NCBI RefSeq assembly: GCF_003711515.1
Contig: NW_021167083.1
Coordinates: 1,190,481 to 1,254,480 of the forward strand
Source of the DNA: Sodiomyces alkalinus F11
Taxonomy: Eukaryota; Ascomycota; Sordariomycetes; Glomerellales; Plectosphaerellaceae
Length of the DNA stretch: 64,000 nt
Direction of reading: 5' to 3'
The number at the start of each line of letters is the position of its first letter. The first letter of the stretch is position 1. Shown here piece after piece: positions 25,040-37,459 of the stretch. The notes under the pieces were generated by a model. It saw only the letters and a list, made by a program, of their open reading frames with translations. It searched no databases and was not told the origin of the DNA. The translations under genes were made by a program, and so were the position numbers.

Positions 25040-28000
25040 ATGGCCTTGCAAACCAACGTTTTAAGGGACGGGCAATGGCGGACAGAAACCGTTAACCTCC
25101 ATACCATTCTCAAAGGGACTTCCACGCCCAACCCCCCTGCCGAAGACACACCTCCGGAACCTCCCTCCTGTGGCATTCTGACAAGGACGATCGTCGAAAG
25201 TCCCGTTGCTCATTGGGTCTTGCCTGCTCGTCTGCGGTCGGCCCGCTACAACGATGTTGTGTTCGTAGGCGTAAGTCCCGCTTTATTTTCCCCGTCAGAC
25301 CTCTCTTAAGCATGCTCGCGAGTGGAGGGTCTCAATGTCTCTCCCCAGCTCCTGAAGCAGCTTTCGGCCTTTGACCCAAACTCACACCCGAAAACAGGAC
25401 CACTATGTTCAGGTCAACGAACTGCGAGAGGGAGGTCAACTCCACGAGATCTTGAAGAAAGCCGATTTCGGGTCTCGCATACAGAATGCTCACGTCATCG
25501 GCAACCTGTTCGAGAGGCCCGAAGCAGGGGATGATGACATGGCCTATGATGAGGTCAAACATGAGGAGGAGGGCCTTCTCACGTCCGGGTATTCTTCAAC
25601 CACCCCCCGCCGTCCGAAGACCGCCCTACCGCCTCACCTATTGTTCTTGGTGCTTGAATCAGGCTCCTTCGTCTTTCTCTTCATCCGCCGGTACGGGAAT
25701 CAACTGCGGTTTGTCGCGTCTCAGTTTTGTCACCCCGGCCGTAGGCTCGGCAACCTAGGGTTTCATGTGGCAGTGGACCCAAACTCGCGGTACATCGCAG
25801 TCGCCGGTGTTGATAACAAGTTTATTGTTTACGAGCTCGAGTCTTGGGAAGTCATGGCCGAGCAGTTTTCTCGCCACATGTCCATCAACCCCATCAAGAC
25901 ATACTTTCCCAGGCCCGTTCAGGCACTAATACACAAGATGGAGTTTCTCCATCCCCGGCCGGAAGATGATTTCCACGTCATTTTACTTCTTATTCTCGTG
26001 AAGCAAGGGGCCTCCAGCATGGTCCTCTACGACTGGGAGAGGGGAGACGATCTTGAGCGAGCTCTTTCGGTGGAGAAACATGGCCACCGCATGCCAAGAC
26101 AGCACCGCATGCCGCTCTTCCTGGTCCCCCTGACTGTCAGGAATTCGTTCCTCTTAGTCTCGGAGAATTCCATTGCGGTTTGTAAGGACCCTTTACAGGG
26201 GCCTCCTGCGTATGAAGGCCTCGATCCCGGCACGCACCCTACAACGTCCTACTACCACGGGCTTCAGCGCCCCTTATGGACAGCATGGGATCGGCCCGTT
26301 CGGCGAAGGGGGTACTATGAGGGAAAGGATAACATTTATCTCGCGAGGGAGGACGGTGTCATCGTCTTTCTTGAGTTCAATACAACCGATGTCGTCGAGG
26401 CAAGTATGAACGTCGGGAGCTGCAACTGCACCATCTCCACCGCATTCACGACAATGTACGATGCTTTTACCGACGTGGCTATTGTAATGGGGGACTCTGG
26501 CCTGGGAATGATCTGCCAGGTATACACTACCACGCACAACCCACTATGTTTCATAAACCACTAACAATCCTTTCTTTGTTTCGAGTAGTTACGGCCAAGG
26601 GAGCCTCTCGTCGAGTTGGGGACGATCCCCAACTGGTCTCCTGCTCTGGATTTTGTCACGACAGACGAGTTCACATCATGGGATCAGCGAGCGAGCCCTC
26701 GAGGCAACCTAATGGCCGACTGGCGAGACCATCCAGGACCTCGGCCCAGGAAATGCGACAGGATGTTCGCGATATCCGGCAAGGGAATGCAAGGAAGTGT
26801 CACGGAGCTCCGCTGGGGGCTTGCCGCCAATGTCGGCTGGGAGATCCCGTACGGGTCTCCTGTAAAGCAAGCCTGGGTCTTCGCGGCAGCAGGCTTGCCT
26901 GTTGTCGGGTCAGGATACTACTTGTTGCTGGCTCTGCCGGACTCGTCCGATGTCCTCCAAGTCTCAGGGGGCGACTCGTTAGAAGTTGACCGGCCGGATC
27001 CCGACATTGTCCAGTTTGACATGGGCTCGAGAACTTTGGCAGCGGCCCAATTCTCGGACCAAAGCATTGTACAGGTGACGGAAACGTCGATTACTCTGAT
27101 AACAACGACTCAGAGGTGAGAAAATCTCTTGCAACTCCCACTTACCATCCTACCATGCCGTGAAGAGGCCCTGACTCGGCGACAGTGTGCGGTATCGTTA
27201 CGATTCTTTTCCGGGTATCGAGGGGAAAGTCGAGCAGGCCACCGTTAGAGCCTGTCGTGTTGCCGTCTCAACACGTGCAGAAACCCAGTCGTTCATCCAT
27301 ACTTTCAGCGTGGACTCTGCGGATGCCTCTGCGTCTCTATCTCAGACATTTAATGTCACCGGGGAAGTCACATCACTTGCTTTCGGCCAAATTGGCGACC
27401 GAGAGCAGTTGCTGGCTGGCATCTGGCACGAGAACGAAGCGTATTTGGCGGTATATGCTCTAGACGAAAACAACGAGGTGACTCCGATCTTAAACAGACT
27501 GGAGGCTGGTGAGTTCAATTTTACCATCCCAATAATCCTGACAAGAGTCCTTTAGCAGCGGTTTTCGCAGGACCTTAGCCGGTAGTCCTCAATGACGCAT
27601 CAGATGGGCTGACTTGAAAGATTTCGCAGTCGAAACGGCCACCAACGAAGGCGCACTTTCGTTGGAAGCCATAACCATTATAGCCATCGTGGACGAGACT
27701 GCGTCTGCGACCAGCATTGCCCTGGGCTGCCGAAGCGGGTACCTCGTTATGATGACGATGATGAGCGGCCATGCACCTTTGCAAGTTTTCGTCTCGCGCC
27801 AAAAACTTGCATCGGTCGCGCTCGACGTGTTCCCCGTCCATAACCGACATCTTCCCGGCTCGGTGCTGGCTTGTTGCGACGAGCAGCTCGTGTTGTTTCA
27901 AGATTTCGATGCGAGGCAGACGGGACGGTTTAGGCAAAGGCATCGTATCATCGCCAATGACGTCAAGGACCCGAAGATGACATCTCCCCCCATCAACCAT

Positions 28001-29443
28001 GCAACGGTCTTGAGGCACAGCATCGGTCAAAGCGACCACGTAAGTGTACTCATTCTTTCCAACGACCGGGTCCTTGTCTCCGAGCTGTTCCCGAAGCCTC
28101 GGGCTATCCCGAGGTATTTACCGTTGCACGGTACACCTACGAAGCTCCTCTTTTCACAGACGATGCAAAGCCTGGTAGTAGCAATGAGGACCAGATCGGG
28201 AGAGGCCACCCTTGCTATCGTGGATCCCGACAGCGGTGAGGACATCTCTGTGCCTACCGAAAAGGAGGGTCGCCGCGTCGACTTCATCAATGGGCTGGGC
28301 AAGTCCGCAGGAAGGATCCATGACATGGTGGAATGGGTGTACGAGAAGGATGGGAGGACCTGGCTGTATCTGGTGGTGACGACAAAGGAAGGACAGCTGC
28401 TCGTCGTCTCTACCGAACGGGCCGCCTACTCTTCCGAAGAGGGAGGTGACATGAGTGGACAGGGCGGCTCAATTAGACGCATCCGATACTGGACGCGGTA
28501 CAAGAAGACCGTCGGCGAGCACAAGCCCATCTACGCCGTTGTAGGTGACGGGCCGGATCTGATCTACTGTGTGGGGCAAACGCTCTACTGGGATGTCCTG
28601 GATTTGAACGACAGGAAGTTGAGGGGCCACACGGGGATAGAGCTACCTTCGCCCGCCATTTCACTGCGTCTCGTCAAGGGCATGGTCTACGTGCTGACGC
28701 TGGACCACTCGCTGCTCATTTATAATTTCAAGGCAGGGGGCCAGCTGGTGCACAGCGACGTTGGTAGCCGGCATGCAACGCATTATATTGAGATGGGAGA
28801 CAGCCGCGACGAGACGCTTGGTTGGCCGGTGACGTTGATCTGCGAGCTCACCCGCGAGTTCGTCGGGGTCTGGGTCCCGTGGAAGGAGCCCGGGAAGGAA
28901 TTCCAGGTAGTCTTCGAAGGCAGGCTCCCCGCGGGTGTTAGGAGACTCCGGCGTGGCCGCGTCCGACCCAGTTGGCTGGCTCTCGAGCCGCGGTTCGGCC
29001 ACATCCCCAGCACTGTGGACGGGGCGGACATCTTCGGCATGTGCCTGAACGGGTCGCTTCAGCACTTCTCCCTTTTGAGCACGGAAGCCTGGAGGTTCCT
29101 GAGGCTCGTTCAGACACTTGTCGTGAGGCGTCAGCGGGCCTCGGACGACGAAGCTCATCGCGAGGACGACGCGAGCATGGGAGAGGGCAGACCCGTCATA
29201 AAGCCGCATGATGCGCCGAGGAACAAGCATATCGACGGAGACGTGTTGCAGAGGTGCCTCGATGCCAGAAAGTTGGAGGAGCTATTTTCGCACGGCCAAG
29301 ACACCAGGCTGGCAGACCTGTTGCGCGAGCGGCTGGATAGCTTGGATGGGGGGAAGTGGACGACGGGGTTTAACGGCTCGCATCAGAAGTACGTCGAATT
29401 GGCGTATGACGTTGTGGAGTATTATCTCTCCCCTGTCTTCTAG
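25040..29443 (+). CDS. mms1: Mms1-like beta-propeller protein (MMS1_N, DDB1/CPSF-A group)
   Basis: Five exons: 25040-25270, 25398-26519, 26589-27115, 27186-27508 and 27621-29443, giving 1341 aa. The N-terminal ~550 residues look like the MMS1_N/DDB1-type beta-propeller region. Blocks include CGILTRTIVESPVAHWVLPA, LLFLVLESGSFVFLF, VAVDPNSRYIAVAGVDNKF and IYLAREDGVIVFLEF. In yeast Mms1 is the DDB1-like adaptor of the cullin Rtt101 ligase, which works at damaged or stalled replication forks. The total length is close to yeast Mms1 (1407 aa). The C-terminal third (LDHSLLIYNFKAGGQ, FGHIPSTVDGADIFGMCLNGSLQHF) continues the repeated propeller pattern. All five exons join in phase. Intron 1 (127 nt) has alternative AGs, so residue 78 onward is the least certain junction. 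Function in this organism is inferred from the family. Confidence 0.8.
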
Positions 29444-30356
29444 ATGGGAGGGCCCAGGTCTGGGTGAGATGAGGATGATGATGGACGAAGAGGAGAGGAA
29501 GGTTTGCCCTTTTACTCGGTACTTAAAAGTATATACCTACCTTGCCTTGCTTATCACAAAAAAAGTACGAAGTACTAGACTACGTCCTGTACCAATCTCA
29601 TCACCTACCTATTTGGTTCCTGCGTACAATACCCGTTCAACAAAAGAAAGCCCATCCTAATAATATAATAAAATACCTACACGTGTAAACAATGATAGGA
29701 CCGGAGTTAGGAGTTAATAAGGTAAGGTAGATAAAGGGACAATGATCCTGATAAGAGAATATGGGGTACTTTATCTGTGCGGGGCACCTGTTCGTTTTGG
29801 AGCCGCGGGGCTGGAGGGGCTGGGTACCTTACGGAGTAATTAACGCCTGGCTTACCTAAGGTACGCAAAGGACTAATGACTGGTGGCGGCTCGTAAACCT
29901 AAAACCTTTCACACGTAGATGTACACACTACATGCATATACATTGTTGAGTTAAAGTGGCGGCGCACTTCTCACCTGGACGTAATTTTTCAACTTTTTTT
30001 TCCCTTCTTTTTTTCCACCTCGTCCAACTGACACCAACACTACAGCAAGAAGAAATCATCAGCACCAACCGTCTCGTGTGGTTGTCAAAGTGCCGTCAAA
30101 CCGCTCGGCTCTAGAAAAACCAGAGGTCTCGGTACCTTAGCATGTTGTGTCAGACTCGACCCGGAAGTGAAGTCCAGTTTCCGCATTCACTCATTCCTCC
30201 ACCTCCTCTACTGAACCGCTAGAAGCCCGCGAGCTTCGTGTACGCCCCGTCCGACGTTCGAGAGACTAGCCGTTTATCATCACCAGACGCTCACTCTCGT
30301 ATTTATCTTGAAGAAACAAAGCACCGCGATATATTCTGAACCTTCACTACGTCAAA
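29444..30356. promoter_or_regulatory. 3' flank of mms1 and eIF5B promoter/5' UTR
   Basis: About 0.9 kb. TACGAAGTA (29566-29574) and TACGGAGTA (29830-29838) lie here. T-runs at about 29993-30014 precede a C/T-rich stretch leading to the eIF5B start. Confidence 0.5.
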
Positions 30357-33300
30357 ATGCCGCCTAAGAAGAAGGGAAACAAGAAGGGCGGCAATGATGA
30401 TTGGGAGGCCGAGCTCGGCGAGACCATAGCTCCCGTTTCTGCTCCTGCCGATCGTGCCGATGCCGGTGCTGAGAACCCCGATGAAGACGACGCTCCCGCC
30501 GGCGGCCTTATGGCCACACTGCGTAAAAACAGAGAGAAGCGCAAGAAGAAGGGCATTCAGGATGAACTGGAAGGGGAGGATCCTCCCGGCGCCGAGCCTA
30601 AAGCTGCAGAGGAGGCCACTATGGAAGACGAGTGGGTTCTCCCCGAGCGGAAAGGCAAGGGAGGCAGAGGCAAAGCCGAGTCCCCCGCCGCCGAGGACAC
30701 AGCCCAGCCTCAAAACGGCGAGGCCGAGGCTCCTCGTGTCTTGACCAAGGCTGAAAAGGAGAAGCTGAAGAAGGAGAAGGAAAAGCAGCGCAAGAAGGAA
30801 ATGGTGAGCACCCTATACATATATTCATTCCTCTGAACAGCGTCGTCAAAAATGACGTTGTGCATAAGAAACACAGCAATCTGACTGACTGTTTTGTGAC
30901 CGGCATGCAGGCTGCTAAAAAGAAAGCCGCGGGAGGGGCTGCTAAACCCGCCGAACCGGCAAAGGCTGCCGAGAAGAAACCCGCCTCTGCTCCGGCCGCG
31001 GCCCCCGCTGCCGAAACGCCGACAACTACGGGCGGTCCCAGAAGCAAGAAGATGCTCGCCATGATCCAGAAACAACAGGAGGAACTTCGCCGTAGGCAGG
31101 AAGAAGAAGCTCGTCTTCAGGCGGAGGAAGAAGCTCTGGCCGCCGAAGAAGCCAAGCGTCTCGAGGAGGAGCTAAAGCGCAAGGAGGAGCAGAAAGCCCT
31201 CAAGAAGCAGAGGGAGAAGGAGAAGATCGAGCAGCAGAAGAGGGAGGGCACCTACATGACAAAGGCGCAGAGGGAAGAGAAGGCAAGGAATGAGCGGAAG
31301 CTCCAGCAGATGCTTGCTGCCGGCATCAAGATCGGTCCGGCAAGTGAGGCTGGAGAAGCTGCCGCCGAGAAAAAGAAGCCGGCAGCGAAGAAGGCCGGGC
31401 GGAAGGCCGCCGAAAAGGTTTGTGCTCTCGTCCCTACAATATGGTGGTAGCTGGGGGTTCCAGGAAAATCTAACTCGGGGGGGTTTTTTTTTTTGCATAG
31501 GTGGACGAGGAGACGGCGCTCGCCGAAGCTGCTGAGCGTGCCAGGCAAAAGGCCGAGCAGCTCGCCAAGGAGGCCGAAGAGAAGGCGGCCCGGGAAAGGG
31601 CCGAGGCTGAGGCTGCCAAGGCCGCACAAAAGGAAGAGAGCGATGTTGAAGATGACTGGGAAGCCGCCGCTGAGGAATCCGATGTCAAGGACAGCTGGGA
31701 TGCCGAGTCCGACCAAGAGGAGGATACGAAGAAGACGAAGGATGCGCCGGCAGGGGAGGAGACCGAATCAGAATCGGAATCGGAGTCGTCAGAAGACGAA
31801 GAGGAAGCGGCCAAGAAGCGGACGATGGCGGCGCAAGAAGCACAGCGTAAGAAAGAGGCTGCAGAGAGGCGAGAAAAGGCACACCAAGCTGCGATGGCGG
31901 CTCGGTCCGAGGACGACCTCCGCTCGCCCATTTGCTGTATTCTGGGTCACGTCGATACCGGAAAGACCAAGCTTCTGGACAAGATCCGACAGACCAACGT
32001 CCAAGAAGGCGAGGCCGGCGGCATCACCCAGCAGATTGGCGCCACCTACTTCCCCGTGGAAGCCATCAAGCAGAAGACGGCCGTCGTCAACCGGGACGGC
32101 AAGTTTGAGTTCAAGGTGCCCGGCTTGCTCGTCATCGATACGCCCGGTCACGAGTCCTTCTCCAACCTCCGGTCCCGTGGCTCGTCCCTTTGCAACATTG
32201 CCATTCTGGTGGTCGACATCATGCACGGCCTCGAGCAGCAGACGCTGGAATCCATGCGTCTACTGCGCGATCGGCGAACTCCGTTTGTGGTGGCGCTCAA
32301 CAAGATCGATCGTTTGTACGGGTGGAAGAAGGTCGACAACAACGGCTTCCAGGAGAGCTTGGCGCTGCAATCGAAGGGCGTCCAGAACGAGTTCAGGAAC
32401 CGCCTGGAACAGACCAAGGTCCTGTTCGCCGAGCAGGGCTTCAATGCCGAGCTCTTCTACGAGAATAAGTCGATGGCGAAGAACGTGTCCCTGATTCCCA
32501 CGTCGGCCCACACGGGCGAGGGTGTGCCGGACCTGCTGAAGCTCATCGTCCAGCTCACGCAGGAGCGCATGGTCGGGTCCCTCATGTACCTGTCCGAGGT
32601 GCAGGCGACCGTGCTCGAGGTCAAGGCGATCGAGGGCTTCGGCATGACCATCGACGTGATCCTGTCCAACGGTATCCTGCGCGAAGGCGACAAGATCGTC
32701 CTCTGCGGTGTGGAAGGGGCCATCGTCACGAACATCCGAGCCTTGTTGACGCCGGCGCCGATGAAGGAGCTCCGCGTCAAGTCGGCCTACGTGCACAACA
32801 AGGAGGTCAAGGCGGCGCTGGGTGTCAAGATCAGCGGGCCGGGCCTGGAAGGCGCCATTGCCGGCTCTCGCCTGCTCGTCGTGGGCCCGGACGATGACGA
32901 GGACGACCTCGCGGACGAGGTGGAGGGCGATCTCGCGGTCCTGTTCAACCGGGTCGAGAAGACGGGCCGCGGCGTCAGCGTGCAGGCGTCGACGCTGGGC
33001 TCGCTCGAAGCGTTGCTCGATTTCTTGAAGGACTGCAAGATCCCCGTGGCCAACGTGGGGATCGGCCCCGTCTTCAAGCGCGACGTGATGCAGACCGGCA
33101 CCATGTTGGAGAAGGCCCGCGACTACGCCGTGATGCTCTGCTTCGACGTCAAGGTGGACAAGGAGGCGCAGGCCTACGCCGACGAGATTGGCGTCAAGGT
33201 CTTCACGGCCGACATTATCTACCATCTCTTCGATTCGTTCACCAAGCACATGGACGCGCTGCTCGAGAAGAAGAAGGAGGAGTCCAAGATGTTGGCGGTG

Positions 33301-33813
33301 TTCCCGTGTGTCCTCAAGACGGTGGCCGTCTTCAACAAGACCAACCCTATCGTTATCGGTGTCGATGTTACGGATGGCCAGCTCAAGATCAATACTCCTA
33401 TTGCAGCTGTCAAGACGAACCCGGTGACCAATGTCAAGGAGGTTATCAGCTTGGGACGAGTGTATGTTTTTTTTTTTCTTTTTTCCTTTTTTTTTCTTCC
33501 CCCTTTCATTCCTTTCCCCTCTCTAGCCTTCTCCAATTGAACTCACTAACCCGCATCTCTACATAGGACCTCGATTGAACGCGATCACAAGCAGATCCCG
33601 GTGTGTAAGAAGGGACAGCCGTCAGTGGCCGTCAAGATCGAAATGGGCGGCAGTCAGCCCACGTACGGCCGCCATCTCGAGGAAGAAGATTCCCTGTACA
33701 GTCTCATCTCCCGCCAGAGCATCAACACCCTCAAAGAGTTTTACCGCAAGGACGTCACCAACGACGAGTGGCAGCTCATCGTCAAACTCAAGCCGCTCTT
33801 CGACATTCAGTGA
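30357..33813 (+). CDS. FUN12: Translation initiation factor eIF5B
   Basis: Four exons: 30357-30803, 30911-31417, 31501-33461 and 33567-33813, giving 1053 aa. eIF5B is the IF2-like GTPase that joins the 60S subunit to the initiation complex. The first ~450 residues are highly charged Lys/Glu/Ala coiled coil ([12 protein letters not shown] onward), as in other eukaryotic eIF5B. The GTPase domain has G1 GHVDTGKT at 467-474, switch region [14 protein letters not shown]3 DTPGHE at 531-536 and G4 NKID at 585-588. Domain II, the helical linker and domain IV follow, ending [17 protein letters not shown]. Intron 2 ends in a long T tract and intron 3 has long T runs. The splice [12 protein letters not shown] across intron 3 restores the family sequence. 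Confidence 0.96.
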
Positions 33814-34756
33814 GCGTCTCGGGTGGTCATCTTGTTGTTCTGCGTGAGAACTCCGGATCTTCGGGCTCTGGAGACGCTGGGTATCCATTGTCGTTCACGA
33901 GTTCCTTCTATGTTGTTTGGGATGAGGTTCAGGTTTCCCTGTCGGCAGTAGTCCATGGGAAGGAAACCAAACTTGTTGCTGTGAGCGCTGAAGGGGGGCG
34001 GAAAAGAAAAAAAGGGACGACAGGAAAGGGGGTTGGGGGGGCCGCACCGTTGGTTTCCACATCTTCTCCCCTCATTTCCTCGCTGTACGGTTGCTTCTCC
34101 CCCTGAGCCTCCCTTACTGTCTGCGGATGACGTTTTAGTTTAATGCATTATGGAAAATGTCCTTTCCAGAGTGAAGCAGGACATGGACGGCTAAAAGTGA
34201 AACGAAGAGAAGGATAAGCATGGAAAGCCGGAAATAGATTTTCGTCAGTGAGCACACGGCCCTCTTCTTTTCCTTCTGTAGCTTCGCAAGTATGAAGTAC
34301 GGTGAGAGTATACAAAGTGATTTTTATGTGTTCAGCATGTACGGACGGCCTTTGTCCACGGCTGAATAGATACGCAGGACATCTCTCCTCAATTCTCATA
34401 TGTGATTATTTGATAGATGGTCTTCAGTTCGAAAGTCGGGCCACCCCTCTTCGCGCGATTTTCTTTCACGCAAAGGAAGACGTTCGAGGCAACAACAAAA
34501 GAGGAGCGAGTTCATGACATCGGTCTATTCTATGTGCTATTTTCATTACTTTTTTTTGCTCATCCGCGGTCATCCGCGGTCATTCGTCGGAGGCTGTTGG
34601 CTCTTTCCGGCTGCCTTCCGTCAATTTGCCCTTTGCTTCCACCAGCGACAATCGTGCTCTTTCCGAATTCATGCCCGATTCTATCTAACCGGTTCGCCAG
34701 ATCATCATCCATCATACGCGTCGAAGAAAGAGAGACATAGGAGACGTGGAGATCCT
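33814..34756. other. Convergent intergenic between eIF5B and hsp88
   Basis: About 0.94 kb with the two 3' UTRs. A G/A-rich block lies at about 33990-34040 and a short direct repeat (TCATCCGCGG twice) at about 34560-34580. No gene is supported. Confidence 0.5.
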
Positions 34757-35084
34757 CTACTTGGTGCCCTCGCCAGCCTCCTCCACCTCGGGTTTGGCCT
34801 CGGCATCGGTCATCTCCTCGTCCTTGGTCGCATCGGCGCCCTTGTCGCCCTCGGCGGCCTTGCGGGCCTCCTCGGCAGCGCGCCTGGCAGCCCGCTCGGC
34901 CTCGAGCCTCTCCTGGGCGGCTCGACGCTCGGCGTCTACCTTCTCGAAGTGGCGCTGCACGATAGGACCGGCCATGGCGCGCAGCTCGTCGAACTTGGCG
35001 ATGTATACGGCCTTGGTGGTGTCATCGCCCTCGTCATAGAGCCAGTCCTGCATACTTTCGTTAGACGGCAGTTCGGTAGGGAAG

Positions 35085-35123
<39 letters not shown>

Positions 35124-37459
35124 TGCTCACCTCGCTGGCGTCCAGCTTCTCCCGAATCTTGGCCTTCTCATCATCGCTGACAAACTCGGCATATTGGTCG
35201 TCGAGCTTATTCCGGAAGTCGTAGATGTACGTCTCCAGCTCGTTCTTCTTCTCCTCCGTGTCGGCAACGAGCTTGTCCTCCATCACCATGGCCGACTCCT
35301 TCTCCAGGAGAGCAGCCTTGGCGGCCTCGGAAAGCGCAGCGGTGCCGCTCGAGATGGGGAGGTCGCCCTTGCGAACCTGCTTCTTCACCTTACGGGTCCT
35401 CTTGGGAGCTTCCTCCTTGTTGTCGGTGTCCATGGCCTTGTCGGAGAAGGTGCGGGTTAGCTTGTTTAGGAATCGATCTGCGCGGCCGGAAATAGACTGG
35501 AAATTGGACATGTTGGTAAAATGGGGAAAAGTAAGGGGAGAAAGGGAGTGAAAGAAGAGGGGGGGGAGGTGGGTCAGAACAAGAATGAAAAAAACGTACA
35601 TCAGGGTCCTTCTTGTCTCCGTCTTCGTCCTTAATCTCCTCCTCAACTTCCTGGTCCTCGACGTAGTAGCCGCTCTCGACGTTCAGAACGCCGTGGATGT
35701 TGACGCGAGCCTTGAGCTTGCAGATCATAAAGTCGTCCTTGCCGTCGGCCTTGACACCCTTGACGGAGAAGCGACCGATCCAGGGGTTGATCTTGCCGGG
35801 GAGTTGGTCCGGGTTGACGTACTTGGCCTCGAGGTCGAAGGGCTGTTTCCGGTAGAAGGTCAGGATCTTGGTGGAGGGCACGACGTTGCCGCGGTTGAAG
35901 ACGGTCAGGCTGGTCTCCTCGTCGGGGATGTCGGCGGCCTTCTCCCAGGTGAACTCGATGGGGTAGGGGGTGATGTCCTGGACGGCGAAGTCGCGGACGC
36001 GGAAGACGGGGGACAGGATGGCGCAGCTGAAGGCGCAGCCGCGGGCGACGGCCTCGTCCTGGTTGAGGGTGTAGGACAGAGTCTTGCCGAAGAAGCTGTG
36101 GATCCTCTCCTTCAGGGCGGGGACGCGGGAGCCGCCGCCCAGGACCTCGACCACGTCGATGTCGTCCTTGGTGAGGTTGGCATCGGCCAGGGCCTGCTCC
36201 AGGGGCACGTGGGCGCGGCTCAGCAGGGGCTCGATCATGGCCTCGAACTCTTGCCTGGTGACCATGCTGGAGGCGTCGACGTCGGGGGTGAGCGACTCGA
36301 CGTTGACGGGGGCCTGCTGGTTGGCGGACAGGATCTTCTTGCACTTCTCGGCGGCGACGAGGGTACGGGCCAGGGCCCTGGGGTGCTCCATGATGTCGAC
36401 CTTGTACTTGCCCTTGAACTCCTTCTGCAGGTGGTCGACGACGGCGCGGTCAAAGTTGCGACCGCCCAAGTGGCGGTCGTAGGAGGTGGCCTTGACGACC
36501 AGCTCGCCCTTGCGGAACTCGACGATGGAGCAGGTGTAGTTGCTGTGACCGACGTCGATGAAGGCGACTCGCCTAGGCTTCTCTTCGGGGCCGGGCAGGT
36601 CGAGCTTGGTGATGCCCCAGCCGAGGGCGGCGGCGGTGGTGTCGTTGATGAGACGGAGCAGCTTGAGGCCGGCGATCTCGGAGGCGTCGATGAGGACGCG
36701 GCGCTGGATGTCGGTGAACCAGACGGGGACGCTCATGACGAAGTCGGAGACGGGCAGCTTTGTCTCGTTGGCGGCGGTCTGCTTGATCTTGCTCAAGTAC
36801 ATGGCGATGAGCTGGGTGTTGGTGAACTTCTCCTTCTTGCCGAGGTAGTTGACCTCGGCGCCGACCTGGCCGTTGACGTCGACGAGGGGCGCGAAGATGT
36901 AGGACTGCTCGATCTGGGTATCGGGGTCGTTGAAGCTACGGCCTGCTAGGCGCTTTAGGGAGCCGACGGTGTTCTTGAGGTTGGACATCTCTTGGGTTTT
37001 GGCCGTCTCGCCGATGTATCGCGACTTGGGACCGAATCCCACCATGGACCTGAGGTAGGGATTTCAGTCGGCATTACGGTTCGTCAAGACAGAAGCAGTC
37101 CAGGGGGAGAGGGTGCAGGACAAGACTTACGGGGTGGATCGGTTGGAGACCTCATTGGTAATCTATGGCGGGGTGTCGCGATGAATTGTTAGTCTAGTTC
37201 GATCCTTTTTTTTTTTTTTTTTCTTTTCTGTGGTCATGGTCGCATAACCTCAACTCGGCAGAGGTAAGACGGAAAGGGATACATACCACGTCGACGCCAC
37301 GATTCCTCGCGACGGCAATGACGGTTTTGAGGGTTCCGAAATCGACGCCTAGAGAGGAGGGAGAAGGTTAGTTTGAGGGCTATTGATAGTGAGGGTTGCT
37401 CGGGGGAAAGGGGGGGGGAGGGGCAACGGGGGAGACGCAAACCTACCTACAACACTCAT
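34757..37459 (-). CDS. hsp88: Hsp110-family chaperone Hsp88 (Sse1 orthologue)
   Basis: Six exons on the minus strand: 37459-37447, 37348-37287, 37162-37131, 37049-35600, 35436-35131 and 35047-34757, giving 717 aa. Hsp110 proteins are nucleotide-exchange factors for Hsp70 and hold unfolded clients in the cytosol. The ATPase domain opens MSVVGVDFGTLKTVIAVAR and continues ITNEVSNRSTPSMVGFGPKSR across three small exons. AFIDVGHSNYTCSIVEF, SYDRHLGGRNFD and EVLGGGSRVPALKERI are the Hsp110 versions of Hsp70 motifs. The acidic extension EEEIKDEDGDKKDPD joins AMDTDNKEEAPKRTRKVKKQ, as in Neurospora Hsp88. The first coding exon is only 13 nt. Intron 5 contains a 33-nt homopolymer. An HSE-like TTCTGGAA lies about 300 bp upstream. 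Confidence 0.95.
35089..35121. repeat. 33-nt homopolymer (A on +, T in the transcript) inside an hsp88 intron
   Basis: An unbroken run of 33 A on the plus strand lies in hsp88 intron 5, which spans 35048-35130. In the sense orientation the T tract begins nine bases after the GTGAGC donor starts, near the 5' end of the intron, not at the usual pre-acceptor position. Confidence 0.9.

Noticed and set aside
32260..33249. 329-codon open frame on the minus strand
   Set aside because: It is antisense to the eIF5B GTPase region. It is a composition shadow.
35585..36949. 454-codon open frame on the plus strand
   Set aside because: It is antisense to hsp88 exon 4. Val/Asp/Gly/Leu-rich composition is typical of a codon-bias shadow.
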